DNA from: Morganella morganii
GTDB lineage: Bacteria; Pseudomonadota; Gammaproteobacteria; Enterobacterales; Enterobacteriaceae
Assembly (NCBI RefSeq): GCF_003996855.1
Contig: NZ_NRQY01000001.1
Coordinates: forward strand, 878,286-942,285
Direction of reading: 5' to 3'
Length of the DNA: 64,000 nt
Shown here: positions 18,682 to 31,238 of the stretch, piece by piece
Numbering within the stretch: the stretch's first letter is position 1
Layout: each line of letters starts with the position of its first letter
Program-made: the position numbers and the translations under genes
Notes under the pieces: generated by a model
Told to the model about the DNA's origin: nothing
What the model saw: only the letters and a program-made list of their open reading frames with translations
The model's database searches: none

Positions 18682-19629
18682 ATGATCATTGCGATAACCA
18701 GATGCGGTCTGTTGACGCTCATCGTTCTGCTCTCCGGATGTGGTGACGAGACACAGCACGACACGCCTGAACTGAGCCGGTATTACTACAGTAATATTAC
18801 CGGGGATGACCTGTTTTTTACGGTAAACGGAAAAAACTATCACCTTGCACACGGTGCGGAGGGAATTACATATCTGCCGTCCGGGCTGAATAAGCTGGAA
18901 ACCCCGCAGGGACAGCAGATTTCCTTTCTGGCATATCCCGGAAACAGCGGCGGGATACTTAACCCGTCCCGTGCCCGTTATTATTCCTATACCATTCATG
19001 ACGGAGATACACTGTATTCACCGCAGTTTAATTCCCTTATAAAAACATTTAAATTCGACGGTCACTATTATCAGGGGCCATTGCAGATCAGTAATGCAGA
19101 AATTATCGATAATAATGTGTTTAAATGCCGTTATTTTTCCGATATCCCCGATATTAAAGCGGTATTGGACAAATTTGTTGCCGGAGAAAAGGGGATGGTA
19201 ACTGTCTGTATGAATGAAAATGAATTTCGCCGCTTTCTGGAATACAATCCGCGCGGCATCAGTTTATTACCGGATGATACGGTGATCACGCCGGGCCGGG
19301 ATGCGGATATAAGTAATCATGCCCGCCTGCGCGATATTCAGTTTCAGGACCCGGAACTGCGTGAGACAGCTGCGGAAATAGCAGACATTATGACAGAGTT
19401 TCAGCATCAGACGGATGTGAACGGAAAATATGAAATATACAGCCGTTATCACAGGGTTCTGATGCGGATGGCAAACTATTACCGTCAGTCACTGCTGCAA
19501 AGTGATAAAGAGAATAAAACGGATAAAGAAGAGAGCCGGAAATTCAGTGAGTTTATACAGGAAACCGGTGAAATTTTTGGTGCCGGGGTTTTATTGCTGC
19601 AAACAGATGAGGCAACCCCGGCACACTGA
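18682..19629 (+). CDS. Lipoprotein of unknown function
   Basis: I do not recognise this protein of about 315 residues. It starts with a hydrophobic signal and lipobox (TLIVLLSGCGDE), so it should be anchored to a membrane by a lipidated Cys. No metal or catalytic motif is obvious. The body has many Tyr residues (SRYYYSN, ARYYSYTIHDGD) and the C-terminal third (from about residue 225) is charged and helical. Two starts are possible: ATG 18682, with AGGAG immediately adjacent, or ATG 18649, which puts acidic residues before the signal. It takes the place that btuR has in E. coli between rluB and yciK. Confidence 0.65.
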   Translation: MIIAITRCGLLTLIVLLSGCGDETQHDTPELSRYYYSNITGDDLFFTVNGKNYHLAHGAEGITYLPSGLNKLETPQGQQISFLAYPGNSGGILNPSRARYYSYTIHDGDTLYSPQFNSLIKTFKFDGHYYQGPLQISNAEIIDNNVFKCRYFSDIPDIKAVLDKFVAGEKGMVTVCMNENEFRRFLEYNPRGISLLPDDTVITPGRDADISNHARLRDIQFQDPELRETAAEIADIMTEFQHQTDVNGKYEIYSRYHRVLMRMANYYRQSLLQSDKENKTDKEESRKFSEFIQETGEIFGAGVLLLQTDEATPAH

Positions 19630-19644
19630 CGTCACTGCCTTTTA

Positions 19645-20427
19645 TTATTCCGCCGGGCCGGCTTTGCGGCCGGGCTGTGCATCATAGCTGATTCCGTTTT
19701 TATCTGCGCTGTCGTCACACATCACATATAAATAGGTTGGCATGATATCTGCCGGGGTTTTCAGTTTTTCTGATGCTTCATCCGGGAATGCGCCTGCGCG
19801 CATGGCCGTCCGGGTACCGCCGGGATTGATGCAACTGACGCGCAGGCCGGTGCCTTCATATTCCTGAGCCAGAACCTGCATCATACCTTCAGTGGCAAAT
19901 TTGGAGACCGCATATGCGCCCCATCCGGCACGGCCTTCGCGGCCGACACTTGATGATGTGAATACCAGCGAGCTCTGCGGGGATTTCAGCAGCAGCGGTA
20001 ACAGTGCCTGCGTCAGTATAAAGGTACCGTTAACATTTACCTGCATCACTTCCTGCCATAACTGCACCGGCTGTTCACTGACCGGTGCGACCACGCCCAG
20101 AATACCGGCATTATGCAGCACACCGTCTAGGCGTGGTACTTCCTGTGCCAGTGACGCGGCGAACTGACGGCTCTGATCTTCTGTCAGTGTCAGCAAATCC
20201 TGATGATAAATGCGGGGTGTTGTTCCGTAATGTTGAGCGATCTCATCACGGACGGCCTGTAATTTGGATTCTGTCCGGCCGGTCAGAACCAGCTCCGCAC
20301 CGTAACGGGCATAGATCAGGGCGGCCTCCCGGCCGATTCCGTCACCGGCACCGGTTATCAGTATAATTTTATTTTTCAGTGCATCAGGAAAGGACGGGGA
20401 AAAGCGGGATACATCATTATTATGCAT
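19645..20427 (-). CDS. yciK: Short-chain dehydrogenase YciK
   Basis: SDR-family oxidoreductase of 260 residues (E. coli 252). The cofactor motif is LITGAGDGIGREAA, NAG is in LHNAGILG, and the catalytic set is Ser in VFTSSSVG with YAVSK. The end DAQPGRKAGPAE resembles E. coli. The physiological substrate is unknown. It is divergent from sohB and convergent with the unknown lipoprotein gene; in E. coli btuR is next to it. Confidence 0.92.
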   Translation of the reverse strand: MHNNDVSRFSPSFPDALKNKIILITGAGDGIGREAALIYARYGAELVLTGRTESKLQAVRDEIAQHYGTTPRIYHQDLLTLTEDQSRQFAASLAQEVPRLDGVLHNAGILGVVAPVSEQPVQLWQEVMQVNVNGTFILTQALLPLLLKSPQSSLVFTSSSVGREGRAGWGAYAVSKFATEGMMQVLAQEYEGTGLRVSCINPGGTRTAMRAGAFPDEASEKLKTPADIMPTYLYVMCDDSADKNGISYDAQPGRKAGPAE

Positions 20428-20606
20428 GGCGATAACTCCGGAAAAACGAATGGACGGGTATCACATCCCAGACAGGGTGTGAACCCGTTTTCATCATACC
20501 GTTCTCAGGGCGTGATTGCCATCAAGGGTTACAAAACTAGTTGAGCATTTATCAAATTTTTTAGTTAAAATAGCGCCATTCAATTTAACAGCATTAAGGT
20601 GTGCCG

Positions 20607-21659
20607 GTGGAGTTTTTCTCACAATACGGTTTGTTTCTTGCAGAAACCGTAACTATTGTTCTGGCAATCATTGCCATTGTCGTGTTTTTTGTCATGCTCA
20701 GTATCCGTAAAGGGCAGTCTTTGGGTAAATTACGTCTGACCGATCTGGGCGAAAACTACCGCGACAGACAGCGTGAAATGCAACATGCGCGCATGAGCGA
20801 AGCAGAGCAGAAAGTCTGGAATAAAGCGTTTAAAAAACAACAAAAAAACGAAGATAAAAAAGACAAAAGCAACGCCAAAAACGGGCAGACCCGCCTGCGC
20901 AAATCCTGCATCTATGTGATCGATTTTAAAGGCAGTCTGGATGCGCACGAAGTGGAATCACTGCGTGAGGAAATCACCATTATTCTGTCTGTGGCCGAAC
21001 CCGGCCTGGATGAAGTACTGGTGCGTCTGGAAAGCCCCGGCGGACTGGTGCATGCCTATGGCCTGGCAGCCGCTCAGCTGACCCGTCTGCGTGAGAAAAA
21101 TATCCGTATCACCATCGCGGTGGATAAAGTTGCGGCCAGCGGTGGTTATATGATGGCGTGTGTGGCGGACAAAATTGTGGCGGCCCCGTTTGCCATCCTG
21201 GGGTCGATCGGGGTAGTGGCTCAGGTGCCTAACATCCATCGCCTGCTGAAGAAAAATGATATTGATGTGGAAATGCATACCGCTGGTCAATATAAGCGCA
21301 CGCTGACATTCATAGGGCAGAATACCGATGAAGGCCGTGAGAAATTCCGCCAGGAGCTGGATGAAACGCACGTTCTGTTCAAAAATTTTGTCTCTCAGAA
21401 CCGTCCGTCCCTGGATATTGAGAAAGTGGCGACAGGTGAACACTGGTACGGTACTCAGGCAAAAGAGCTGGGACTGGTTGATGAACTGGCAGTGAGTGAT
21501 GATTTAATTGTCGCGGCAATTCCGGATCACGAAGTTATTCAGGTGCGTTATTTCCGCCGTAAGCGTCTTATCGATAAAATCACCCAGAGTGTGATGATAA
21601 GCGCGGACCGCCTTATTCTCCGCTGGTGGCAGCGCGAGAATGGTCCGATCGGAAAATAA
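20607..21659 (+). CDS. sohB: Inner membrane S49 peptidase SohB
   Basis: Membrane-anchored serine protease of 350 residues. An N-terminal transmembrane helix is followed by a charged Lys-rich linker (residues 75-95) and an S49 peptidase domain with the nucleophile Ser in KVAASGGYMMACVADKI and the general-base Lys in GQYKRTLTFIGQ. E. coli SohB was found as a multicopy suppressor of degP and is thought to be a periplasmic protease. GTG 20607 has AAGG at 7 bases and fits the E. coli start; an in-frame GTG at 20601 is the alternative. Confidence 0.93.
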   Translation: MEFFSQYGLFLAETVTIVLAIIAIVVFFVMLSIRKGQSLGKLRLTDLGENYRDRQREMQHARMSEAEQKVWNKAFKKQQKNEDKKDKSNAKNGQTRLRKSCIYVIDFKGSLDAHEVESLREEITIILSVAEPGLDEVLVRLESPGGLVHAYGLAAAQLTRLREKNIRITIAVDKVAASGGYMMACVADKIVAAPFAILGSIGVVAQVPNIHRLLKKNDIDVEMHTAGQYKRTLTFIGQNTDEGREKFRQELDETHVLFKNFVSQNRPSLDIEKVATGEHWYGTQAKELGLVDELAVSDDLIVAAIPDHEVIQVRYFRRKRLIDKITQSVMISADRLILRWWQRENGPIGK

Positions 21660-21672
21660 TCGTCTCAATATA

Positions 21673-21704
21673 AATAACGGCAGCGCAGGCTGCCGTTATT
21701 CTTT
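21673..21704 (+). terminator. Terminator after sohB
   Basis: AATAACGGCAGC/GCTGCCGTTATT perfect 12-bp stem with a four-base loop, followed by CTTT. It separates convergent sohB and yciN. Confidence 0.75.
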
Positions 21705-21746
21705 GCAGATTATTATCCTGCCGGTGACTATTCCGGCATCCTCCGG

Positions 21747-21998
21747 TTAATCCGCCAGATGATATTGTTCTGACAAAACGTGAGCGAGATGTTTAAACAT
21801 ATTAAAGACGGCCACACTTTTGAGTGTCGGCAGGCCCTGGTCGTCTAAAAAGTATTCACCTTTAAAAACCAATACGCCGGATTTCTGTTCAACATCATCA
21901 GCCTGCATACCTTCCAGAAAATCTTCATGTTCCTGTATGATTTTATTGGCTTTTTCTAACAGCTCTTGTTTGCCGATGGCGATGGTTTCTTTTTGCAT
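21747..21998 (-). CDS. yciN: Small protein YciN
   Basis: Protein of 83 residues, the E. coli length, with [10 protein letters not shown] and [20 protein letters not shown]. It belongs to the DUF2498 family of unknown function. AGGAG 8 bases before the ATG at 21998 sets the start; a longer open frame upstream has no ribosome site. It is divergent from topA, as in E. coli. Confidence 0.92.
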   Translation of the reverse strand: MQKETIAIGKQELLEKANKIIQEHEDFLEGMQADDVEQKSGVLVFKGEYFLDDQGLPTLKSVAVFNMFKHLAHVLSEQYHLAD

Positions 21999-22285
21999 TC
22001 TGTGAACTCCTTTGAAAAATAATTTGTTGCGCATCACTATTTATCAGGTAGAGTGTGAACTTTTCAAGAGTCCCGCAAACTGGCGGGAAGACTATTTGCG
22101 TAATACACTCCGGTGACGGCGATATTAAAAATACATCATTTCCTGACAGATGTTTTGAGTTGAAACAAAGCATTAGTATAAAAAGAGTTGATCTATTACG
22201 AAAGTGCCTCAATATAAAAGGCAGTGTATTTGACGCAAAAATTGGCGTTTTTATAATCGCCCCGAAAATTTAGGTAATGATAATT

Positions 22286-24874
22286 ATGGGTAAAGCTCTT
22301 GTCATCGTGGAGTCCCCGGCAAAAGCCAAAACGATTAACAAGTATCTCGGCAAAGACTACGTGGTGAAATCCAGCGTCGGTCATATCCGGGATCTGCCGA
22401 CGAGTGGTTCAGCGAGCCGTAAACCCGCTGCCGCAGGCGATAAAACGAAAAAAGTTAAAAAAGACGAACGCACAGCGCTGATCAGCCGGATGGGTGTTGA
22501 CCCGTACCACGGCTGGGAAGCGGATTATCAGATTCTGCCGGGCAAAGAGAAGGTCGTTTCAGAGTTACAGCACCTGGCCGCCGATGCGTCACACATCTAT
22601 CTCGCAACGGACCTTGACCGCGAAGGGGAAGCCATTGCATGGCACCTGCGGGAAGTCATCGGTGGTGACGACAGCCGTTTCAGCCGGGTTGTTTTTAACG
22701 AAATCACCAAAAATGCGATAAGTCAGGCGTTTGAACAGCCGGGCGAACTGAATATTGACCGGGTGAATGCCCAGCAGGCGCGCCGCTTTATGGATCGCGT
22801 TGTGGGTTACATGGTTTCCCCGCTGCTGTGGAAGAAAATTGCCCGTGGTTTATCCGCCGGTCGCGTGCAGTCCGTCGCAGTGCGTCTGATTGTTGAGCGC
22901 GAGCGCGAAATCAAAGCTTTTGTGCCGGAAGAGTACTGGCAGATCCACGCACTGCTGTCTGATAAAAAAGCACAGCTGCGCATGGAAGTGGCGCAGGAAA
23001 ACGGAAAAACCTTTAAAGCGGTCAATGAGAAACAGGCAAAAGCGGCTGTCAGCAAGTTACAGGCCGCCACCTTCAAAATTATTGACCGTGAAGACCGCCC
23101 GACGTCCAGCAAGCCGGGTGCACCGTTTATTACCTCCACACTTCAGCAGGCCGCGAGTACCCGCCTGAGTTTTGGTGTGAAGAAAACGATGATGATGGCA
23201 CAGCGTCTGTATGAAGCCGGTCATATCACCTATATGCGTACCGATTCCACCAACCTGAGCCAGGATGCCATTACGATGGCGCGTGATTATATCACTGAGA
23301 ATTTTGGTGATAAGTATCTGCCTGCCTCACCGAATCTGTACAGCAACAAAGAGAATTCCCAGGAAGCGCACGAAGCTATCCGTCCGTCTGATATCGCGGT
23401 AACGGAAGAGATGCTTAAGGATATGGAGCCGGATGCACGCCGCCTGTATCAGCTTATCTGGCGTCAGTTTGTGGCGTGTCAGATGACACCGGCAAAATAC
23501 GATTCCACCACACTGACTGCGGAAGCGGGCGATTTCACACTGAAAGCCAAAGGGCGCACGCTGCGTTTTGACGGCTGGACCAAAGTGATGCCTGCACTGC
23601 GTAAGAATGATGAAGATAATACCCTGCCTGCGATTGCGCCGGGTACGGTCATGACGTGTGAAGCGATCGAGCCTGTGCAGCACTTCACCAAGCCGCCGGC
23701 ACGTTTCAGTGAAGCGTCGCTGGTTAAAGAGCTGGAAAAACGCGGTATCGGGCGTCCGTCCACCTATGCGTCAATTATTTCCACCATTCAGGATCGTGGT
23801 TATGTGAAAGTGGAAAACCGCCGTTTCTATGCCGAGAAAATGGGTGAGATTGTCACCGACCGTCTCGAAGAAACCTTTGCGGAACTGATGAATTACGATT
23901 TTACCGCGCGGATGGAAAATCAGCTCGACCATATCGCCAATAATGAAGCGAAATGGAAATCTGTGCTGGATGAATTCTTTGCCGATTTCAGCAAGCAGCT
24001 GGATAACGCGGGCAAAGATCCGGAAGAGGGCGGCATGCGGATGAACCCGATGGTCATCACCTCGATCATTTGTCCGACCTGTTCCCGTCCGATGGGGATA
24101 CGCACCGCTTCCACCGGGGTATTCCTGGGTTGTTCCGGTTATGCACTGCCGCCGAAAGAGCGTTGCAAGCAGACCATCAACCTTATTCCTGAACATGAAA
24201 TCCTCAATATTCTTGAAGGGGATGATGCGGAAACCAACGCACTGCGTGCCCGCCGCCGCTGCCCGAAATGCGGCACTGCGATGGACAGCTACCTGATCGA
24301 CACCAGCCGTAAACTGCATGTCTGTGGTAACAACCCGGAATGTGAAGGGTACGAAGTCGAAGAAGGTGAGTTCCGTATTAAAGGTTATAACGGCCCGGTC
24401 GTTGAGTGTGAGAAATGCGGCTCTGAAATGCACCTGAAAATGGGGCGTTTCGGTAAATACATGGGTTGTACCAACGACGAATGTAAAAATACCCGTAAAA
24501 TTCTGCGTAACGGCGAAGTGGCTCCGCCGAAAGAAGATCCGGTCCCGTTACCGGAACTGCCGTGCGAGAAATCAGACGCGTACTTTGTGCTGCGTGATGG
24601 TGCGGCCGGTATCTTCCTGGCGGCGCATAATTTCCCGAAATCACGGGAAACCCGTGCACCGCAGGTGGCAGAACTGGTTCGCTTTAAAGATCGTCTGTCT
24701 GAAAAAATGCGTTATCTGGCCGATGCGCCGGTCGCTGATCCGGACGGCAATCCGACAACGGTACGCTGGAGCCGTAAAACCAAGCAGCAGTACGTGGCAT
24801 CCGATAAAGACGGCAAAGCGACCGGCTGGTCTGCATTCTATATCGATGGCAAATGGGTTGAGAAAGCCAAATAA
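22286..24874 (+). CDS. topA: DNA topoisomerase I
   Basis: Type IA topoisomerase of 862 residues that relaxes negative supercoils. The Toprim domain is at the N-terminus ([20 protein letters not shown], then [14 protein letters not shown]). The active-site Tyr is residue 316 in [13 protein letters not shown]. Three Cys4 zinc motifs follow from about residue 595: CPTC...C, CPKCGTAM...C and CEKCGSEM...C, plus the basic C-terminal domain. ATG 22286 matches the E. coli N-terminus; the open frame begins 9 bases earlier. Confidence 0.97.
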   Translation: MGKALVIVESPAKAKTINKYLGKDYVVKSSVGHIRDLPTSGSASRKPAAAGDKTKKVKKDERTALISRMGVDPYHGWEADYQILPGKEKVVSELQHLAADASHIYLATDLDREGEAIAWHLREVIGGDDSRFSRVVFNEITKNAISQAFEQPGELNIDRVNAQQARRFMDRVVGYMVSPLLWKKIARGLSAGRVQSVAVRLIVEREREIKAFVPEEYWQIHALLSDKKAQLRMEVAQENGKTFKAVNEKQAKAAVSKLQAATFKIIDREDRPTSSKPGAPFITSTLQQAASTRLSFGVKKTMMMAQRLYEAGHITYMRTDSTNLSQDAITMARDYITENFGDKYLPASPNLYSNKENSQEAHEAIRPSDIAVTEEMLKDMEPDARRLYQLIWRQFVACQMTPAKYDSTTLTAEAGDFTLKAKGRTLRFDGWTKVMPALRKNDEDNTLPAIAPGTVMTCEAIEPVQHFTKPPARFSEASLVKELEKRGIGRPSTYASIISTIQDRGYVKVENRRFYAEKMGEIVTDRLEETFAELMNYDFTARMENQLDHIANNEAKWKSVLDEFFADFSKQLDNAGKDPEEGGMRMNPMVITSIICPTCSRPMGIRTASTGVFLGCSGYALPPKERCKQTINLIPEHEILNILEGDDAETNALRARRRCPKCGTAMDSYLIDTSRKLHVCGNNPECEGYEVEEGEFRIKGYNGPVVECEKCGSEMHLKMGRFGKYMGCTNDECKNTRKILRNGEVAPPKEDPVPLPELPCEKSDAYFVLRDGAAGIFLAAHNFPKSRETRAPQVAELVRFKDRLSEKMRYLADAPVADPDGNPTTVRWSRKTKQQYVASDKDGKATGWSAFYIDGKWVEKAK

Positions 24875-26187
<1,313 letters not shown>

Positions 26188-26211
26188 ATACACATTATAT
26201 CAGGGGAACTG

Positions 26212-26619
26212 ATGACAAAATTATCCGTACTGACGGGCGTTGTTCTGCTTGCCGCCGGGCTGTTTCCGGCGGCAGTCTCTGCATCCGCATCACCGGCCGC
26301 CCCGGTTTGCAAAGAAACGGTGCGTGACCCGGAAAGCTATGATTCAACCGATGAATGTTACTACAAAGGCAGTAATCTGGTACAAACTTACGGGATCTAC
26401 CGCAGTACAACCGGGGAGCCGAAAAACCTGACGGAAAAACTGACACCCGGTGCGGATCAGTCTTTTACGGATTATGGTGATACTGTCAGCCTGGAATATA
26501 AATGGCAGGGAAACAATCACCTGACAGTGACGCAGTTATTTAACGGTGGTCTGGATACGATCACCTTTGAGGACGACGGGCAGGGAACCCGGGTCATCAC
26601 GGCGTACAGTCCGGATTAA
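26212..26619 (+). CDS. Exported protein of unknown function
   Basis: I do not recognise this 135-residue protein. A Sec signal peptide (LTGVVLLAAGLFPAAVSASA) is followed by a small, mostly polar domain with two Cys (PVCKETVRDPE and DECYYKGSN) that could form a disulphide, and a beta-rich end (LEYKWQGNNHLTVTQLF). Lack of a lipobox suggests a soluble periplasmic protein. AGGGGA lies 5 bases before the ATG. It stands between cysB and acnA, where E. coli has the unrelated small genes ymiA and yciX. Confidence 0.7.
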   Translation: MTKLSVLTGVVLLAAGLFPAAVSASASPAAPVCKETVRDPESYDSTDECYYKGSNLVQTYGIYRSTTGEPKNLTEKLTPGADQSFTDYGDTVSLEYKWQGNNHLTVTQLFNGGLDTITFEDDGQGTRVITAYSPD

Positions 26620-26765
26620 TTATCCTGCAAAATTGTTAGTTTTAGTTACATTGAATTAACAATTTGTGTGGCTGCCCCCGCAAAGAATACGGGAATATGG
26701 TATCTTTATAATGAAAATAATAAGGAAGATACCTGTTTAACCCGTACACACTGTGTGGAGGCGTT

Positions 26766-29438
26766 ATGTCGTTAACCTTAAAGCAACAATGTGAGACCCT
26801 GCTGACTGCGGGCGGAAAACACTACCAAATCTATCATCTCTCCCGCCTGGCGGAACAGCTCGGCAATCTTGATAAACTCCCCAAATCCCTGAAAGTGCTG
26901 GCTGAAAACCTGTTGCGGAATCTCGATGGGGACAGCGTGCAGGTGCGTGATTTACAGGCACTGATTGACTGGCAGAAAACCGGCACGGCTGACCATGAAA
27001 TTGCTTTCCGGCCCGCCCGTGTGCTGATGCAGGATTTTACCGGTGTTCCGGCCGTGGTGGATCTGGCGGCGATGCGTCAGGCTATCCGCGTGCTGGGCGG
27101 AGAGGAAAATAAGGTGAATCCGCTGTCGCCGGTCGATTTGGTTATCGATCACTCGGTGATGGTGGACGAGTATGCCAGTGAGCAGGCATTTGCGGATAAC
27201 GTGGCGATTGAAATGTCACGTAATAACGAACGTTACCGCTTCCTGCGCTGGGGTCAGCAGGCCTTTGACCGCTTCCGTGTGGTGCCGCCCGGCACCGGGA
27301 TCTGCCATCAGGTCAACCTGGAATATCTCGGAAAATCCGTCTGGTATGAAACCCGTGGCGGTAAAACCTGTGCTTATCCGGATACCCTGGTCGGGACGGA
27401 TTCCCATACCACCATGATCAACGGCCTCGGCGTGCTGGGCTGGGGCGTGGGCGGTATTGAAGCAGAAGCGGCGATGCTCGGACAGCCGGTATCGATGCTG
27501 ATCCCGGATGTGGCCGGCTTTAAGCTGACCGGCCGTTTACGTGAGGGGATCACGGCTACCGATCTGGTACTGACCGTGACACAAATGCTGCGCAAACACG
27601 GTGTGGTGGGGAAATTTGTTGAATTCTGGGGTGATGGCCTTGCACAGTTGCCGCTGGCTGACCGTGCCACCATCGCCAATATGTCACCGGAGTATGGTGC
27701 GACCTGCGGTTTCTTCCCGGTGGATGATGTCACACTCGGCTATATGCGGCTGACCGGGCGCAGTGATGATGAAATCGCGCTGGTGGAAGCGTACTGCAAA
27801 GAACAGGGATTGTGGCGTCACGAGGGGGATGAACCGCGCTTTACCTCTGGGCTGGCGCTGGATCTGGCTGATGTGCAGACCAGTCTGGCCGGGCCGAAAC
27901 GTCCGCAGGACAGAGTCGTGCTGGCGCAGGTGCCGGGCGCGTTTCAGGCGGAGGTTGATCTGGAACTGAATAAAAAATCACCGGCGGCGAAGGTTCCTGT
28001 TTCTCTGCACGGTGACGATTTTACCCTTGAGGACGGCGCGGTGGTGATTGCCGCCATCACATCCTGTACCAACACCTCCAACCCCGGCGTGCTGATGACC
28101 GCCGGTCTGCTGGCAAAAAATGCCGCTGAAAAAGGGCTGACCCGCAAACCGTGGGTGAAAACGTCCCTGGCGCCGGGTTCGAAAGTGGTAACCGATTATC
28201 TGAATGCTGCCGGATTCACACCGTATCTGGATCAGCTGGGATTTAATCTCGTCGGTTATGGTTGTACTACCTGTATCGGTAACTCTGGGCCGCTGGATGC
28301 GGAAATTGAGACTGCCATCAAAGGTCATGACCTGACAGTCGGCGCGGTGTTATCCGGCAACCGGAACTTTGAAGGACGTATTCATCCGCTGGTAAAAACA
28401 AACTGGCTGGCGTCTCCGCCGCTGGTGGTGGCTTATGCACTGGCCGGTAATCTGCACTGTAACCTCGAAACTGACCCTCTGGGTTATGACAAACAGGGAA
28501 ATCCGGTGTGGTTAAAAGATATCTGGCCGGATAACGCCGCGATTGCTGCTGCGGTGGAAAAGGTGAAAACAGAGATGTTCCGCAAAGAGTATTCTGCGGT
28601 CTTTGACGGCGATGAGCAGTGGCAGTCACTGCCGGTAGAAAATACCCCGGCGTATCAGTGGCAGCCGGATTCTACTTATATCCGCCATCCGCCGTATTTT
28701 GAGGGGATGCCGGTTGCGCCGGCACCGGTGAGCGATGTGAAACAGGCGCGTATTCTGGCGATCCTTGGCGACTCTGTTACTACTGACCATATCTCCCCGG
28801 CAGGGAATATCAAAGCAGACAGCCCGGCGGGGCGCTATTTACAGGCACACGGCGTGAAACCGGCGGATTTTAACTCCTATGGTTCACGGCGCGGCAACCA
28901 TGAAGTGATGGTGCGCGGGACATTTGCCAATATCCGAATCCGCAATGAAATGGTGCCGGGCACGGAGGGCGGATTTACCCGCCATATTCCGAGCGGGGAA
29001 ACACTGGCCATCTTTGATGCCGCGATGCGTTATCAGGAGTCAGGGACACCGCTGGTGGTGATTGCCGGGAAAGAGTACGGTTCCGGCTCCAGTCGTGACT
29101 GGGCGGCGAAAGGCACCAATCTGCTGGGCGTGAGAGTGGTACTGACGGAATCCTATGAGCGAATCCACCGCTCCAATCTGATTGGCATGGGAATTCTGCC
29201 GCTGGAATTTCCGGCCGGAACGGATCGCCGTACGCTGGGTCTGACCGGGGACGAGCTGATTGATATCGGCGGCCTGAACAGTATCACCCCGAAACAGATT
29301 GTGCCGGTAAAAATCACGTATGCAGACGGACGGGTGACCGAACTGAACGCCCTGTGTCGTATTGACACTCAGACTGAGCTGGAATATTACCGCCATGGCG
29401 GCATTCTCTGTTATGTGATCCGGCAGATGCTGGCGTAA
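26766..29438 (+). CDS. acnA: Aconitate hydratase A
   Basis: Aconitase of 890 residues (E. coli 891) interconverting citrate and isocitrate. The three cluster-ligating Cys lie in [13 protein letters not shown] and [14 protein letters not shown]. The swivel domain near the C-terminus has [16 protein letters not shown]. In E. coli this form is induced by stress and stationary phase and doubles as an RNA-binding regulator when apo. A GTGGAGG site precedes the ATG. Confidence 0.97.
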   Translation: MSLTLKQQCETLLTAGGKHYQIYHLSRLAEQLGNLDKLPKSLKVLAENLLRNLDGDSVQVRDLQALIDWQKTGTADHEIAFRPARVLMQDFTGVPAVVDLAAMRQAIRVLGGEENKVNPLSPVDLVIDHSVMVDEYASEQAFADNVAIEMSRNNERYRFLRWGQQAFDRFRVVPPGTGICHQVNLEYLGKSVWYETRGGKTCAYPDTLVGTDSHTTMINGLGVLGWGVGGIEAEAAMLGQPVSMLIPDVAGFKLTGRLREGITATDLVLTVTQMLRKHGVVGKFVEFWGDGLAQLPLADRATIANMSPEYGATCGFFPVDDVTLGYMRLTGRSDDEIALVEAYCKEQGLWRHEGDEPRFTSGLALDLADVQTSLAGPKRPQDRVVLAQVPGAFQAEVDLELNKKSPAAKVPVSLHGDDFTLEDGAVVIAAITSCTNTSNPGVLMTAGLLAKNAAEKGLTRKPWVKTSLAPGSKVVTDYLNAAGFTPYLDQLGFNLVGYGCTTCIGNSGPLDAEIETAIKGHDLTVGAVLSGNRNFEGRIHPLVKTNWLASPPLVVAYALAGNLHCNLETDPLGYDKQGNPVWLKDIWPDNAAIAAAVEKVKTEMFRKEYSAVFDGDEQWQSLPVENTPAYQWQPDSTYIRHPPYFEGMPVAPAPVSDVKQARILAILGDSVTTDHISPAGNIKADSPAGRYLQAHGVKPADFNSYGSRRGNHEVMVRGTFANIRIRNEMVPGTEGGFTRHIPSGETLAIFDAAMRYQESGTPLVVIAGKEYGSGSSRDWAAKGTNLLGVRVVLTESYERIHRSNLIGMGILPLEFPAGTDRRTLGLTGDELIDIGGLNSITPKQIVPVKITYADGRVTELNALCRIDTQTELEYYRHGGILCYVIRQMLA

Positions 29439-29460
29439 CAACTAAGACGGATATAAAAAC

Positions 29461-29487
29461 AAAGCGCGGTATGTGCCGCGCTTTTCT
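29461..29487. terminator. Bidirectional terminator between acnA and ribA
   Basis: AAAGCGCGG/CCGCGCTTT stem with a six-base loop, T run on the plus side and A run on the other, between convergent genes. Confidence 0.85.
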
Positions 29488-29508
29488 GTTTTTACGTTTG
29501 CAGGTGAA

Positions 29509-30129
29509 TCAGTGATTACAGCCCGGAGTCTGGCACAGCATGTGTCCCATTTTCTCCGCTTTGGTATCCAGATAATGGGCGTTTGCCGGATTACGGCCGA
29601 CAATCAGCGGCACACGTTCAGTGATATTGATCCCGGCCTGAGTCAGAATTTCGACTTTTTCCGGGTTATTGGTCAGCAGGCGGATGGCATGTACATCCAG
29701 CAGTTTGTACATATCGGCGCACAACGTGAAATCGCGTTCATCCGGGGCAAAACCCAGTTTCTGGTTGGCTTCAACGGTATCCAGCCCCGTGTCCTGTAGT
29801 GCATAGGCACGGATTTTATTCAGCAGGCCAATATTACGGCCTTCCTGACGGTGATACAGCAATACACCACGGCCTTCTTCTGAGATCTGCTTTAACGCGG
29901 CTTCCAGCTGGAAACCACAGTCACAGCGCAGGCTGAACAGGGCATCACCGGTTAAACATTCTGAATGGACACGGGATAACACCGGCTCATCACCGCTGAC
30001 ATCACCGAACACCAGTGCCACGTGATCGTGACCGGTGGCTATTTCTTCAAATCCGACCATTAAAAATTCCCCGAACGGGGTAGGTAATTTTGCCTGTGCG
30101 ACACGTTTTAACTGCAACTCTTTATTCAT
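29509..30129 (-). CDS. ribA: GTP cyclohydrolase II
   Basis: Zn enzyme of 206 residues (E. coli 196) that opens GTP in the first step of riboflavin synthesis. The Zn-binding Cys are in [38 protein letters not shown] and [12 protein letters not shown] are family motifs. The chain is longer than in E. coli at both ends: MNKE in front, and [10 protein letters not shown] behind with two extra Cys and a His. The start and the tail look genuine, as there is no alternative stop. Confidence 0.96.
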   Translation of the reverse strand: MNKELQLKRVAQAKLPTPFGEFLMVGFEEIATGHDHVALVFGDVSGDEPVLSRVHSECLTGDALFSLRCDCGFQLEAALKQISEEGRGVLLYHRQEGRNIGLLNKIRAYALQDTGLDTVEANQKLGFAPDERDFTLCADMYKLLDVHAIRLLTNNPEKVEILTQAGINITERVPLIVGRNPANAHYLDTKAEKMGHMLCQTPGCNH

Positions 30130-30318
30130 GATTTATTAACTCATTGATATAAATATCTTTATTTAAACGCACATAATCGTATTGGCGATGTTATTATCTG
30201 CGTTGCCCGGGATGTGAAACTGACATTTCTTTTCCGAGTCAAATAACTGAACATGACCATAGTAGTACATCAGTTTGACAAAAATAATATTTATTTTTAA
30301 CGGAATGATTTAACCCGG

Positions 30319-31053
30319 ATGAAAAACCTGACAAAACCCTTTATCGCCGGTGTCATATTACTGATGCTGGTACCGCTGGTAACACTACTGACCGGCTGGC
30401 GCTGGCAGCCATCAGGTGATGATGACCTGCTGCGCGGCCTGCGGTATCTGACTGACACGGCGGCGTATCCGCTGGCCATTATCGTATCACTCATTTTTTG
30501 TATCCTGTTTGTCCGTTTGTATTGCGGCAGCAAAAAGCAGGCACTGCGCGCGGCAGCCGCCATTCTGGTGGTTGTGGCCGCCGGACAGGGGGTGAAAGTG
30601 GCGATGAAAAACACGCTTCAGGAGCCGCGTCCTTATGTGGTCTGGCTGGCGCAGCAAAATATTGTGTCAGAAAAAGGATTCTATGATCTTTCCCGGAAGG
30701 AGCGGATACAACTGCTGGAAAATACTGTGAAAAATCATTATCAGGTGCCCGCCTGGCTGCTGAAGCACTGGAAAAGTGAAACCGGTTGTGCCTTTCCGTC
30801 CGGTCACGCACTGTTTGCAAGTGCCTGGGCGCTGATACTCTTTGTGTTTTTCAGTGTTCAGGGACGCCGGGGGCTGGCCGGTGTGATCCTGCTGTGGGGC
30901 ATTCTGGCTGAATACAGCCGGCTGGCGCTGGGGATGCACTGGCCGTCCGATATCATTATGTCTGTGATTATTAATGCAATACTGGCAGGGCTGTTTTTCC
31001 TCTGGCTCAGTAAACAGGATGAAAATGGCATGCAGCCTCCGCCGCTGACCTGA
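30319..31053 (+). CDS. pgpB: Phosphatidylglycerophosphatase B
   Basis: PAP2-family membrane phosphatase of 244 residues (E. coli 254). All three phosphatase motifs are present: K-x6-RP (KNTLQEPRP), PSGH (CAFPSGHALFASAW) and SRLALGMHWPSDI. It dephosphorylates phosphatidylglycerophosphate, undecaprenyl pyrophosphate and other lipid phosphates, with active sites facing the periplasm. Divergent from ribA, upstream of lapA, as in E. coli. Confidence 0.92.
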   Translation: MKNLTKPFIAGVILLMLVPLVTLLTGWRWQPSGDDDLLRGLRYLTDTAAYPLAIIVSLIFCILFVRLYCGSKKQALRAAAAILVVVAAGQGVKVAMKNTLQEPRPYVVWLAQQNIVSEKGFYDLSRKERIQLLENTVKNHYQVPAWLLKHWKSETGCAFPSGHALFASAWALILFVFFSVQGRRGLAGVILLWGILAEYSRLALGMHWPSDIIMSVIINAILAGLFFLWLSKQDENGMQPPPLT

Positions 31054-31238
31054 AATCATGTTATTATGGGCAGTGTGAAACCGGTTGCCGGTATTCTGTG
31101 CGGATACCGGCAGAAAAGCGAAAAAACTCGGGAACACAACAAATTACTTTTATTCTCCCCGGGGTAAATGGTAACTTAAGGGGTTAGTGCGTCTGCAAGG
31201 AGCAGGCGTGAAATGCAAGCCTGATAATAGGAACGCCG

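Noticed and set aside
26641..26650. TTTAGTTACA, the first ten bases of a Ter core, upstream of acnA
   Set aside because: The remaining ACATAC half is replaced by TTGAAT, so the bases contacted by Tus are missing.
31086..31112. Hairpin TGCCGGTAT/ATACCGGCA after pgpB considered as a terminator
   Set aside because: No T run follows on either strand.
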